A stretch of 64,000 nucleotides of DNA, from contig NZ_BAABKV010000001.1 in assembly GCF_039544005.1 (NCBI RefSeq), positions 992,001 through 1,056,000 of the forward strand, written 5' to 3'. The translations under genes were made by a program, and so were the position numbers. Position 1 is the first letter of the stretch. Every line of letters begins with the position of its first letter. This document shows positions 9,301 through 21,225 of the stretch, piece after piece. The stretch is from Kitasatospora paranensis. GTDB lineage: Bacteria; Actinomycetota; Actinomycetes; Streptomycetales; Streptomycetaceae. The notes beneath the pieces are model-generated. The model saw only the letters and a program-made list of their open reading frames with translations. It was not told the DNA's origin and did no database searches.

Positions 9301-12300
9301 CGGGTCGGCATCGACGACGGCTTCTTCGACCTGGGCGGGCACTCGCTGCTCGCCACCATGGCGGTGTCCCGGGTCGCCGAGCGGCTGGGCCGCGACGTCG
9401 AGCTGCGCACGCTGTTCGAGAACCCGCGGATCCGCGAGTTCGGCCCGCTGGTGGCGGCGGCCCGGCCGGCCGCCGGCGCAGCGGTCGTCCCGGTCGACCG
9501 GTCCGGGCCGCTGCCGCTCTCCTTCGCCCAGGAGCGGCTGTGGTTCCTGGACCGCACCTCCGACGTCGGCGACGAGTACGTGCTGTGGTTCTCCTGGCGG
9601 ATCGCCGGCGGGCTCGACCGGGCCGCCTGGCAGGGCGCCCTGGACGACATGGCCCGCCGCCACGAGGTGCTGCGGACGGCGCTGGTCGAGGTCGACGGCC
9701 GGCCCGCGCAGCAGGTGTGCGACCCGATGGCCGTCCCGCTGGAGTGGCAGCCGGCCCCGGCGGGTGCCGACGAGGCGGCCCGGCTGGACGCCGTCCGCCG
9801 GCAGGCCGCGGCGCTGGCCACCCGGCGGTTCGACCTGGAGTACCCGCCGATGCTGCGCGCCGGGGTGTGGGAGCTGGGGCCGGCCGACCACGTCGCGGTG
9901 GTGGTCTTCCACCACGTGGCCACCGACGGCTGGTCCAAGGACGTGTTCGTCGCCGAGCTGGCGGAGTTCTACCGGGCCCGGCTGGCCGGGCGGCGGGCCG
10001 CACTGCCGCCGGTGCCGGTGCAGTACGGCGACTTCGCGGTGTGGCAGCGCGAGCGGGCCGAGGGCGGCGAGCTGGAGCGCCAGCTGGACTACTGGGCCGA
10101 GGCACTGGCCGGGGTGCCGGTGCTGGAGCTGCCCGCCGACCGGCCGCGCCCCGCGGCCTGGACGGGGCGCGGCGGCGCGGTGGAGGTGGCCCTCCCGGCC
10201 GCGCTCGGCGACCGGCTGGACGTCTTCGCCAGGGAGCACGGCGCCACCCGGTTCATGGTGCTGCTGGCCGCAGTGCAGACCGTGCTGGCCCGCTGGTCGG
10301 GGCAGCAGGACGTGGCGGTCGGCACCCCGGTGGCCGGCCGCGGCCGGGTGGAGCTGGAGCGGCTGGTCGGCTTCTTCGTCAACACCGTGGTGCTGCGGGC
10401 GGACCTGTCCGGCGGGCCGACCTTCGCCGAGCTGCTGGGGCGGGTCCGCGGGACGGTGCTGAGCGCCTTCGACCACCAGGAGGTGCCGTTCGAACGGGTC
10501 GTGGAGCGGCTGCGGCCCGAGCGGGACCTGTCGCGCAATCCGCTGTTCCAGGTGATGGTCGACGTGCAGGAGAGCGCGGCGGGCGGGCCCCGGATCGAGG
10601 GTCTCGACGTGGTGGACTTCACGCTGCCCTGGGGCTCGGCGAAGTTCGACCTGACGGCGGCGTTCCTGCTGTACCCGGACCGCTTCGCGCTCAACGTCGA
10701 GTACGCCGCCGACCTGTTCGACGCCGCGACCGCACTGCGGTTCGCCGAGCACGTGGGCCGGGTACTGGCGGCCGTCCTGGCCGACCCGGACACCGCCGTG
10801 GACCGGGTGGACCTGATGTCACCCGCGGAGCGCGCGGAACTGGTCGCGACGGCGGGCGCGGCGGCGGGCGCGGAGCCGGCCGTCGGGCTGCCGGAGCCGT
10901 TCACGGTGGCGGACGCGGGCGACGCAGTGGCGCTGGTCTGCGCGGGCCGGAGCGTGAGCTACGACGAACTGCACGCCCTCACCGGCGGGTTGGCGGCCGA
11001 GCTGGCCGCCTCCGGGGTGCGTCCGGGGACGCCGTGGGCGTCTGCGTGCACCGCGGGATCTGGTCGGTGGCGGCGATGGCGGCGATCTGGCGGGCGGGCG
11101 GGGTGTACGTGCCGGTGGACCCGCAGCTGCCGGTCGAGCGGCTGCGCTTCATGGTGGCGGAGGCCGGGGTGCGCCGGGTGGTCGCCGACGCCTCGACCGT
11201 CGGCGTGCTCGGGCCGCTGGGCGTGCCGCTCACCCCGGTGGAGCGGGTGCGGCCGGCGCAGGACGGACCACGGCACTCCCCCGACCCGTCGGACCTGGCG
11301 TACACCATCTTCACCTCGGGCTCGACCGGCCGGCCCAAGGCCGTGGGTGTCGAGCACCACGCCCTGGCCGCCCATGTGGCCGCCGCCCGCGAGCTGTTCG
11401 CGATCACCGCCGCGGACCGGGTGCTCACCTTCGCCTCGTTCTCCTTCGACGCCTCGCTGGAGCAGATCCTGCCGGCGCTCGGCGCCGGGGCCCGGTGGTG
11501 ATCCGTCCCGACGAGATCTGGTCGGTGGAGGAACTCGCCGCGCAGGTCCGCACCGAGGGCGTCACCGTCATGGAGCTCACCCCCTCGTACTGGGAGGAGG
11601 TGGTGGCCCGGCTGGACGGCGTGGCAGGGGAGCTGGCTGGCCTGCGGCTGCTGGTCACCGGCGGCGAGGTGCTGCCCGCGGGGCCGCTGGAGCGGTGGTT
11701 CGGCCACCTGCCCGGCGTGCCGGTGGTCAACACCTACGGCCCGACCGAGTCGGTCATCTCCGCCACCGCGCACCGGCTCACCGATCCGGTGGAGGGCCGG
11801 GTGCCGATCGGCCGCCCGCTCGGCTCCCGTCGGGCGTACGTGGCGGACGGCCACGGGGCGCTCGTCCCGGTCGGCATTCCCGGCGAACTCCTGGTCGGCG
11901 GGCCGGAGCTGGCCCGCGGCTACCTGGGCCGGCCGGGTCTGACCTCGGAGCGGTTCGTCCCCGATCCGTACGGGCAGGAGGGCGACCGGCTGTACCGCAC
12001 CGGCGACGTGGTGCGCCGACTGCCCTCGGGTGACCTGGAATTCGTCGGACGCAGCGACGGCCAGGTGAAGATCCGCGGCTTCCGGGTGGAGCCGGGCGAG
12101 GCCGAGGCGGTCCTGCGCCGGCACCCGGGGGTGCACGCCGCCGCCGTGCTCGTCCGCGAACTGCGCGGTGAGCCGGCCCTGGTGGGCTATGTCGCGGGCA
12201 GCGGCCTGGCCGCCGACCAGCTGGCCGCGCACTGCCGCACCGAACTGCCGGGCTACCTCGTGCCGAGCGTGTTCGTGCTGCTCGACGCGCTGCCGCTGAC

Positions 12301-12664
12301 GGTGCAGGGCAAGCTCGACACCGCCGCCCTGCCCGAGGTCGAACTGCCGCCCGCCGCCGCCTTCGTGGCGCCGCGCACGCCCACCGAGACGGTGACCGCG
12401 CAGATCTGGGCCGAGGTGCTCGGCGTGGCCCGGGTCGGCGTGCACGAGGACTTCTTCGCCCTCGGCGGGCATTCGCTGCGCGCGGTGGCCGCCGCGTCCC
12501 GCCTGCGGGCCGCCTTCGACTGCCCCATCCAGGTGCGCGACCTGTTCGAGCACCCCACCGTCGAGCTGCTCGCCGCCGAGGTCGAGCGCCAGCTCGTCGA
12601 ACTGATCTCCGCGATGAGCGACGACGAGATCGACCTGTCCCTGACGGTGGACCACCAAGACTGA
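6362..12664 (+). CDS. Nonribosomal peptide synthetase, C-A-T-C-A-T (three apparent frameshifts)
   Basis: About 2100 residues after repair. GTG 6362 is chosen because GGAGG lies 6 bases upstream and the protein then opens directly into C-domain motif SFAQRRLWFLDQL. Landmarks: C1 HHIAVDG (~140), A1 TSGSTGRPK (~605), T1 GGHSL (~990), C2 HHVATDG (~1180), A2 TSGSTGRPK (~1650), T2 GGHSL (~2035). No epimerase or methyltransferase domain is present. Pocket residues by eye: A1 D-A-D-N-I-G-A-V-T-K, A2 D-A-E-E-V-G-T-I-S-K; acidic residues at positions 239 (both) and 278 (A2) hint at basic substrates such as Orn or Lys, but neither is a known exact code. A full C domain at the N-terminus without a loading module implies an upstream donor, probably the free carrier protein. 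Frame breaks at about 6845, 11028 and 11494 are each explained by one missing base. Confidence 0.93.
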
Positions 12665-12682
12665 GATTGGACGGAACGCGCC

Positions 12683-15600
12683 ATGACCACTTCGGAGATC
12701 CGGCCCGCGACCGCACGACCGGCGCTGTCCCCGGCGGCCCGGCGGCTGCTGGAGCAGCGGCTGCGCGGCCTGGCCGCCACGGCGCCGGCGGGCATCCCGC
12801 GGCTCGACCCGCGCCCCGAGTACGCCCCGCTCTCGGCCGCGCAGCAGCGCCTCTACTTCCTCGACCAGCTCGACCCGGGCGCCGCCACCTACCTGCTGCC
12901 GGCGGCCTGGCGGTTCACCGGTCCGCTGGATGTACCCGCCCTGGCGGCGGCCGTCGGCGACCTGGTCGCCCGGCACGAACAGCTCCGGGTGACCTTCCCG
13001 GCGCAGGACGGCGTCCCCACCCAGCGGGTCCACCCCGCCGGGGGCGAGGCCCTGACCGTGGTCGACCTGTCGGCCGCGTCGGAGACCGTGCTGGCCGGGG
13101 CCGTCCGGGCGGTCGCGGTGCGGCCGTTCGACCTGGCGGCCGAGCCCGCCTTCCGGGCGGTGCTGCTGCGCGCCGCCGACGAGGACCACGTGCTGGTGCT
13201 GGCGATGCACCACATCGTCTCGGACGCCTGGTCGCTGGACCTGCTGGTGCGCGACCTGCGCGAGCTGTACCGGGCCCGGACGGCGGGCGACGCGCCCCGG
13301 CTGCCCGACCTGCCGGTCGAGTACACCGACTACGCGGTGTGGCAGCGCGGCACCGACGAGTCCGCCGACCTCGCCTACTGGCGCACCCGGCTCGCCGGGC
13401 TGACCCCGCTCGACCTGACCACCGACCACCCGCGGCCGGCCGCGCCGAGCGCCGTCGGCGCCGTGCACACCGTCGCCCTGCCCGGCACGCTCGCGGCGGC
13501 GCTGGCCGCGCTGGGCCGGCGGACGGACACCACGCCGTACATGACCGTGATGGCGGCGTTCCAGGCGGCGCTGGCCTTCCGCAGCGGCCAGGGTGACGTC
13601 GCGATCGGCACCGTCGTCGCCAACCGGGAGCGGCAGGAGACCGAGCAGCTCGCCGGGTTCTTCGTCAACACCCTGGTGATGCGGGCCGATCTCGGCGACG
13701 ACCCCACCCCGGCGGCGCTGCTGGCCCGGACGCGGGAGGGCGTGCTGGGCGCGCTCTCCCACCAGGGCCTGCCGTTCGAACGGGTCGTCGACGCGCTGAG
13801 CCCGGAGCGGGAGCTGACCCGCAACCCGCTGTTCCAGGTGCTGTTCACGCACGCGGCGGCGGGCCGGGGCACGTTCGAGCTGGGAGCGGCGAGCGGCCGG
13901 CCGTTCCGCGTGGACCTGACCACCGCCAAGTTCGACCTGGCGCTGGAGCTGCGCGAGGACGGCGACCGGCTGGAGCTGGTCTTCGTCTACCGGCCCGACC
14001 TGTTCGCGGCCGCCTCGGTGGCCGGGCTCGCCGGCCACGTCGTCACGCTGCTGCAGGCCTTCACCGAGGCCCCGGACGAGCCGCTGAGCGGTGTGGACCC
14101 GCTCGGCGCCGAGGAGCGCGCCCGGCTGCTGGGCCCCGGCGGCCCCGCCAACCCGACGACGGACCCGGGCCCCGAACCTCGCCCGGTGCCCGAGCGGCTC
14201 GCCGGGCACATCGCCCGGACCCCGCACGCGGTGGCCGTCAGCGGCGGCGGCCGGACCCTCACCTATGCCCAACTGGACGCCGCGGCATCCGCGCTGGCCC
14301 GGCGGCTGCGCGCCGCCGGCATCGGGCGGGAGGACCTGGTCGGCGTCTGCCTGGGCCGGTCGGTGGACCTGGCGGTGGCCCTGCTCGGGGTGTGGCGCAG
14401 CGGCGCCGCCTACCTGCCGCTGGATCCGGCGCACCCGCGGGCCCGCCGGGAGTTCACCGTCACCGACGCCGGGGTGGCGTGGGTCGTGACCGACGAGACC
14501 GGGCGGGCGGCCGTGGAGGGCCTGCCGGTGGGCGTGATCCCGCTGGCGGACCCGGCGGACGCCGAGCCGGCGGCGGATCCGCAGGCGCCGGACGCGGAGC
14601 CGGCGGCGGGCGATCTCGCGTACGTCATCTACACCTCCGGATCCACCGGCCGGCCCAAGGGCGTGGAGATCACGCACGCCAACCTGGCGTGGCTGCTCGG
14701 CGCCGCCGACCGGCACTTCGACTTCGGGCCGCAGGACGTGTGGACGCTGCTGCACTCCCCCGCGTTCGACTTCTCGGTCTGGGAGCTGTGGGGGCCGCTG
14801 GCGACCGGCGGGCGGGTGGTGGTGCTGACCGAGGACGAGGTCCGCGACCCGGCCGCGGTGCACGCGGTGCTGCGCGCCGAGCAGGTCACCGTGCTGAACC
14901 AGACACCTGCCGCGTTCAAGGGCCTGCGGGCCCATCTCGCCCAGCAGGGGGCGGACTTCGGGGATCTGGCGCTGCGCACGGTGGTGTTCGGCGGCGACGC
15001 CTTCGACGTCCGCGACTACCGGGACTGGTTCGCCGGGCCGGGGCCGCGGCGGCCGGAGCTGGTGAACATGTACGGCATCACCGAGACCACGGTCCATGTG
15101 ACGTACCGTCGGATCACGGCCGAGGACGTGGGTGCGGCGGTGCGTTCACCGATCGGCCGGCCGCTGGCCGGGCAGCACGGGTACGTGCTGGACGCCGCGC
15201 AGCGGCTGGTGCCGCACGGCACGGTGGGCGAGCTGTACGTGGCGGGCGGGGGTGTCGCCCGCGGCTACCGGAACCGGCCCGGACTGTCGGCGGAGCGCTT
15301 CCCCGCGGATCCGTTCGGTCCGCCCGGCGCCCGGATGTACCGCACCGGGGATCTCGTCCGGGTGCTCCCCGACGGGCAGTTGGCCTACGTGGGGCGCGCC
15401 GACCACCAGGTGAAGATCCGCGGCTACCGGATCGAGCCGGGCGAGATCGAGACCTCGCTGCGGGTGCAGCCCGGGGTGACCGACGTCGCGGTGGTGGCCA
15501 GGCCCGAACCGCACGGCGGGGCCCGGCTGGTGGCGCACGTGGTGATGACCGAGGGGCGGCCGCTGGATGCGGCGGCGCTGCGCGAGCGGCTGCGGCTGAC

Positions 15601-18600
15601 GCTGCCCGAGTACATGGTGCCGGCGCTGTTCGTCCGTCACCCGCGGCTGCCGATCACCGCCAACGGCAAGGTCGACCGGGCCGCGCTGACCGCGGTGGCC
15701 GGGGACGGCGCCCCGGCGGCCGCCGGGCACGTGCCGCCCGCCGGGGCGACGGAGACGGTGCTGGCGCGGATCTGGGCCGAGGTGCTGGGCACCGAACGGG
15801 TCGGCCGCACGGCGAACTTCTTCGACCTGGGGGGCGACTCCATCCTGGCGCTGCGGGTGATCGGGCTGGCCCGCTCGGCGGGCCTGGGGCTCAGCGTGGC
15901 CGACCTGTTCCGGGCCCGCACGCTGGCCGACCTGGCGCGGCTGGCCACCGAGGCCGGCGAGGCGCCCGCGCCGGTGGCCCCGTTCTCGCAGCTCGACCCG
16001 GCGGACGCGGCCCGGCTGCCTGAGGGCCTGGACGACGCGTACCCGCTGACCATGCTGCAGGCCGGCATGCTGCACGAGATGCTCGCCGACCCGCGGCGCG
16101 GCGCCTACCACAACGTCACCGACCTCAAGATCACCGTGCCGGAGGGCTTCGACCGGGACGCCTTCCAGGCCGCCGTGGACGCGGTGGTGCGCGGCCACAG
16201 CATCCTGCGGTCCTCCATCGACCTGACGTCGTACCGGCAGCCCCTCCAGCTGGTGCACCGCACGGCCGGGCTGCCGGTCGGCCACACCGACCTGCGCGGC
16301 CTGCCGGTGGAGGAGCAGCGCAGCGCGCTGCGGAGCTTCGTCGACGCGGAGTTCGACCGCCGGTTCGACCTGGCGTCCGCCCCCTGGTCCGCATCCACCT
16401 GCACCAGCTGACCGATCACGAGCTGCGGCTGGTACTGACCGACTGCCATGTCGTGCTGGACGGCTGGAGCCTGACCTCGCTGGTCGCGGACCTGCTCGAC
16501 CTGCACCGGCAGGCCGTCGCACACGGCCGGGCACCGGAACTGCCCGCGGCCCCCGCGTTCGCGGAGTACGTCGCCCTGGAGCGGGCCGCGCTGGACAGCG
16601 CGGACGCGCTCGAGTTCTGGCGGGGCTCACTGGCCGAGCTGCGGCCGGTGCGCTTCGCCCGGCGCGGGGCGGTCGCGGCCGGCGGCCCGGTGCACGAGGT
16701 GCGGCGCTCGTACGCGGCGCTGGCGGAGCCGATCGGCCGGCTGGCGCAGGCGGCCGGGGTGCCGCGACGGACGGTGCTGGTGGCGGCGTTCCACCACACC
16801 ATGAGCCTGTTCGCGGAGCGGGACGAGGCCGCGGCCGGCCACTCCGTCGGGCTGGTCACCAACGGGCGGCCGGAGGTGGCGGGGGCGGACCGGATGCGCG
16901 GGCTGTTCCTCAACACGGTGCCGTTCGGGGTGGCCCGCCCGCGCGGCAGCTGGCTGGAGTACCTGCGGGCGGTCTTCACCGCCGAGCAGGAGATGCTGCC
17001 GCACCGCAGGCTGCCGCTGGCCCGGATGGCCCAGCTGCGGCCGGGCGAGCCGAACCTGGTGGAGGCGATCTTCAACTACGTGAACTTCCACCGGCTGTCG
17101 CACGACACCTGGGACGAGTCGCTGGAGATCGCCCGGACGATGTTCCCGCTGCTGGTCAACGCGAGCGTGAACGGCTTCACCCTGGACGCCGACCCGGAGT
17201 ACGTGGCCCCGGCCACCGCCGAACAGCTCGCGGACGTGCTGTGCGCGCTGATCGCCGCGATGGTCGCCGACCCGCACGGCCCGGTGACCCGGCCGGCGCT
17301 GACCGGCCCGGCGCGGACGACGGCGCTGGAGACCTGGGGCCGGGGGCCGGTGCGGGAGAACGCCCCGCTGCTGTTCCACGAGCACGTCGCGGCGCACGCC
17401 GTCCGCACCCCGGAGGCGGTGGCCGTCGAGCACGGCGCGCTGCAGCTGACGTACGGCCGGCTGCACGTCGAGGCGGAGGACCTCGCGGCGCGGCTGCGGG
17501 CGCTGGGTGTCGGCACCGAGACGGTGGTCGGCATCTGCGTCGACCGGGGGCCCGACATGGTGCGGGCCGCACTGGGTGTGCTGCGGGCGGGCGGTGCCTT
17601 CGTGCCGCTGGACCCCAGCACCCCGCCGAGCGGCTCGCGTTCATGGCCGAGGACAGCGGGATGCGGGTGCTGCTCACCCAGACCGCGCTGGCGGGCACCG
17701 TGCCGTTCGGCGGGCCGGTGCTGCTGCTGGACGAGCCGGCCGGGGCGCCGCCCGCAGTCGGCGACCGGGCACCCCGACCGGTCGGGGAACCCGGCCCGGA
17801 CACCCTGGCGTACATCATCTACACCTCCGGATCGACCGGCACGCCGAAGGGGGTCGGGATCCCGCAGCGCGGCCTGACGAACATGCTGGAGGGCCAGCGC
17901 GACCTGGTCGAGCCGGGCCCGCAGGACCGGGTGCTGCAGTTCGCCTCGTTCGGCTTCGACGCGTCGATCCTGGAACTGACCTGGTCGCTGGCGAACGGCG
18001 GACGGCTGGTCACCGCGCCCAAGGACGCGCTGCGTCCGGGCCCCGACCTGGCCCGCACCCTGCTCGACCACCGGATCAGCGCGGCCATGCTGCCGCCGAG
18101 CGCGCTCGCGGTGCTGGGCGAGGACACCTTCCCCGAGCTGCGGGTGCTCCAGGTCGCGGGCGAGGCCTGCCCGGCCGAACTGGCCGGGACGTGGGCGCGC
18201 GGCCGGCGCTTCCACAACGTGTACGGGCTCACCGAGACCTCGGTCTGGTCGGTCGCCGCCGAGCTCGCCCCCGGGCAGGGGCGCCCGCCGATCGGCACGC
18301 CCATGCGCAACACCGCGCTGCTGGTGCTGGACGAGGACCTGCAGCCCGTCCCGGTCGGTGTGCCGGGCGAGATCCACCTGGGCGGGCAGGCCGTCGGCCG
18401 CGGCTACCTCGGCCGGCCCGCGCTGACCGCCGCCACCTTCGTCCCCGACCCGTACGGAGCGCCGGGCGACCGGCTCTGCCGCACCGGCGACCTCGGCACG
18501 CACCGGCCGGACGGGTCGGTGGAGTGGCTCGGCCGCCGCGACACCCAGGTGAAGCTGCGCGGCTTCCGGATCGAGCTCGGCGAGATCGAGCACGCGCTGC

Positions 18601-19940
18601 GGCAGCTGCCGGAGGTCCGCCAGGCGGTGGTGCTGCACCGCACCGACCTGCCGGGCGAGGCGGCCCTGGTCGCCTACGTGGTGCCCCGCGCGGGCACCGC
18701 GCCCACGGTGGAGCACTTCACCCGTGCGCTGCGGGCGACGATGCCCGCCTACATGGTGCCCGCCCGGTTCGTGCTGCTGGACGACCTGCCGGTGAACCGC
18801 AGCGGCAAGATCGACAAGCGGGCGCTGCCGCTGCCCTCCGCCGAACGCGCCGACAGCGGCACCGCCTACGTCGCCCCGGCCACGCCCACCGAGAAGGTGC
18901 TCGCCGAGGTCTGGCGGGAGGTCCTCGGGCTCTCCCTGATCGGCGTCCACGACGACTTCTTCCGGATCGGCGGGAGCTCGCTGTCCACCGTCCGGGTCGC
19001 CGCGATGGCCGCCGAACGCGGCCTGCCGGTCTCCGTACGGGATCTGATCGAGCGGCCCACGCTGGCCCAGCTCGCGACCCGTGCCCTGGAGTCCGCCCAG
19101 GGCGCGGAGCCGGCCGCGGTCACCTCCGAAGTGCGCCTGCGCGACGGCGAGGGCGCCCCGCTGTGGTGCGTGCACCCCACCGGGGGCAGCGCCGCCTGGT
19201 TCGTGCCGCTCGCCCGGGAGCTCCCGCCGGGTCGGCCGGTGCACGCCTTCCAGGCCCGCGGCCTGCTCGGCGGCGTCGACCCGAGCACGATCACCGGCAT
19301 CGCGGCCAACTACGTCGCGGAGATCGCCGAGCACGGCGGCCACGGCCCGCACGACCTGCTCGGCTGGTCGATGGGTGCCAACATCGCCCTGGAGATGGCC
19401 ACCCAGCTCCACGAGGCCGGCCACACCGTCGAACCGCTCGTCCTGATCGAGCCCTACCTGCCGAACCCGGCGGCGCAGGCCCGGCTGGCCGGCGTCGGCC
19501 GCGACATGCGGGACGCGCTGCGGATGCGCGACCGGCTCCGCGCCCTGCCGCCGTCCCGCGAACGCGACACCGCCACGGCCGAACTGACCGCGCTGCTGCT
19601 TGGCGCGGGCATGAGCCCCGGTGAGGCCGCCCTGGTGGAGAACGCCCCCATCGAGGTCTGGCACTCGCTGCTCACCGCCCTGGCCGACTACCGGGTGCGG
19701 CCCTACCCCGGCCATGTGCACCTCGTGGTCGGCACGCTCGCCGCCGGGCTCCCGGCCGGCGAACCCATGCCCGGACTCGACGTCGACTTCCAGGCCTACG
19801 TGGCCCGTTGGCGCGAGCTGGCGCAGGGCGGCCTGACCGTCCACGTCAGCGAGGGCGACCACATGTCCATGCTCGCCGAGCCGCTCGTCCGCGACCTCGC
19901 GGCGGTGCTCGGCACGATCGGTGCGGAGGCCCGGCGATGA
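12683..19940 (+). CDS. Nonribosomal peptide synthetase, C-A-T-C-A-T-TE (two apparent frameshifts)
   Basis: About 2420 residues after repair, the terminal synthetase. Landmarks: C3 HHIVSDA (~176), A3 TSGSTGRPK (~650), T3 GGDSI (~1050), C4 CHVVLDG (~1255), A4 TSGSTGTPK (~1715), T4 GGSSL (~2096), type I thioesterase with GWSMG nucleophile (~2227) and GDHMSML carrying the likely catalytic His. The A3 pocket reads D-F-W-N-V-G-M-V-H-K, one conservative change from the classical threonine code DFWNIGMVHK. A4 reads D-A-L-M-Q-A-V-V-W-K, unassigned. C4 has Cys for the first His of HHxxxDG but keeps the second, catalytic His. The gene starts 19 bases after the previous stop and ends on the P450 start. 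Breaks at about 16381 and 17625 each need one extra base. Confidence 0.93.
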
Positions 19941-21163
19941 CCCTCACCACGACCCGTTTCACCGAGCGGTACCTGCTGGACCCGGCCGTCAACGCCGACC
20001 CGTACGGCTACCTCAACGCCCTGCGCGACCACGCGCCGGTGTACTGGAGCGCCATGCACCGGGCCTGGCTGGTCACCGGGTACGAGCAGGTGGTGCACTG
20101 CCTGCGCGACCCCGACATCTCCGCGGAGCGGGTCCGGCCGCTGATGGACGCCGTCCCGCAGGGTGCCCGTGAGGACGCCGAGCGCGCCTTCACGATCCTC
20201 TCCCGCTGGATGGTCTTCAACGACCCGCCGCAGCACCGCCGGCTGCGGCAGGTGTTCCAGGAGCAGTTCGCCGCCCGCGCGATCGGCCGGTACCGCACCT
20301 TCACCGAGCGGGCCACCGGCGCGATGCTCGCCCGCCGCGCGGCGCCCGGCCGCACGGGCGACCTGGCGGCCGACATCGCCAAGCCTCTGCCGGCCCTGGT
20401 GTTCGCCCGCTGGCTGGGCGTCCCGCAGGCGCACGGGCCGTCCTTCTGGTACTGGAACGCCCGGGTCGGCGACCTCGTCCTGGGCGCCGCCCAGGAGGAG
20501 CGCGAGTACCGCACCTCGCTCCAGTCGCTGGTCAGCCTGGAGGAGTACCTGGCCGGGCTCGTCGCCGAGCGCCGGGCACAGTCGCAGGACGACCTGATCA
20601 GCTCGGTGCTGGCGGGCGGGCGGATCGGCGACTCGGTGAGCGAGGAGGAGTTCGTCGGCCTGCTCACCCAGATGGCGTTCGCCGGCGGTGAGACGACCAG
20701 CAACCTGATCGTCAACACCGTCCTCGCGCTGCTGCACCGCCCCGACCAGCTGGCCGCCGTCCGCGCCGAACCGCAGCTGGTGGGCGCGGCCGTGGAGGAG
20801 GCGCTGCGGCTCGACGGCCCGTCCAAGATGTCCGTCCGGACGGCCGCCCGCGACCTCGACCTGGACGGCCACGCCGTCCGCGCCGGCGACCGGATCTTCC
20901 TGGTCACCGCGGCGGCCAACCGCGACCCGGGGCGCTTCCCGGAGCCGGACGTGTTCGACGTCCGGCGCGAGGCCGGCACCCACCTCGGCTTCGGTTTCGG
21001 CGCCCACTTCTGCATCGGGGCCGCGCTGGCCCGGCTGGTGGCGGGCGCGGTGGTCGGCGTCCTGGTGCGGGACTACCCGGGGCTGGCGCTCACCGGACGA
21101 CCGCTGTCCTGGCAGCCGTCCCTGCTCAACCGCAGCCTCACCACGCTGCCCGTCCGCTACTGA
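19937..21163 (+). CDS. Cytochrome P450
   Basis: A 408-residue soluble bacterial P450. I-helix AGGETT, K-helix EALR and the haem-binding loop FGFGAHFCIG with its cysteine ligand are all intact. The ATG overlaps the NRPS stop (ATGA), so the two are translationally coupled. In NRPS loci such enzymes commonly hydroxylate a carrier-bound amino acid at the beta position or tailor the released peptide. Which applies here cannot be read from sequence. Confidence 0.93.
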   Translation: MTLTTTRFTERYLLDPAVNADPYGYLNALRDHAPVYWSAMHRAWLVTGYEQVVHCLRDPDISAERVRPLMDAVPQGAREDAERAFTILSRWMVFNDPPQHRRLRQVFQEQFAARAIGRYRTFTERATGAMLARRAAPGRTGDLAADIAKPLPALVFARWLGVPQAHGPSFWYWNARVGDLVLGAAQEEREYRTSLQSLVSLEEYLAGLVAERRAQSQDDLISSVLAGGRIGDSVSEEEFVGLLTQMAFAGGETTSNLIVNTVLALLHRPDQLAAVRAEPQLVGAAVEEALRLDGPSKMSVRTAARDLDLDGHAVRAGDRIFLVTAAANRDPGRFPEPDVFDVRREAGTHLGFGFGAHFCIGAALARLVAGAVVGVLVRDYPGLALTGRPLSWQPSLLNRSLTTLPVRY

Positions 21164-21168
21164 CCCCC

Positions 21169-21205
21169 GGTGCGGGGGCGGGCCCGCGCGGCCCGCCCCC
21201 GCACC
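21169..21205 (+). terminator. Perfect 16-bp-arm hairpin between P450 and exporter genes
   Basis: Arms 21169-21184 and 21190-21205 are perfect reverse complements around a 5-base loop, starting 5 bases after the P450 stop. It likely terminates or attenuates the NRPS-P450 transcript before the transporter gene, whose ribosome binding site follows immediately. Confidence 0.7.
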
Positions 21206-21225
21206 GCCCGACGAAAGGTCCGACG

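Noticed and set aside
11495..12664. Separate 389-residue A-T protein downstream of the first NRPS
   Set aside because: It begins in the middle of an A domain and is a continuation of the same module after a one-base loss, not an independent gene.
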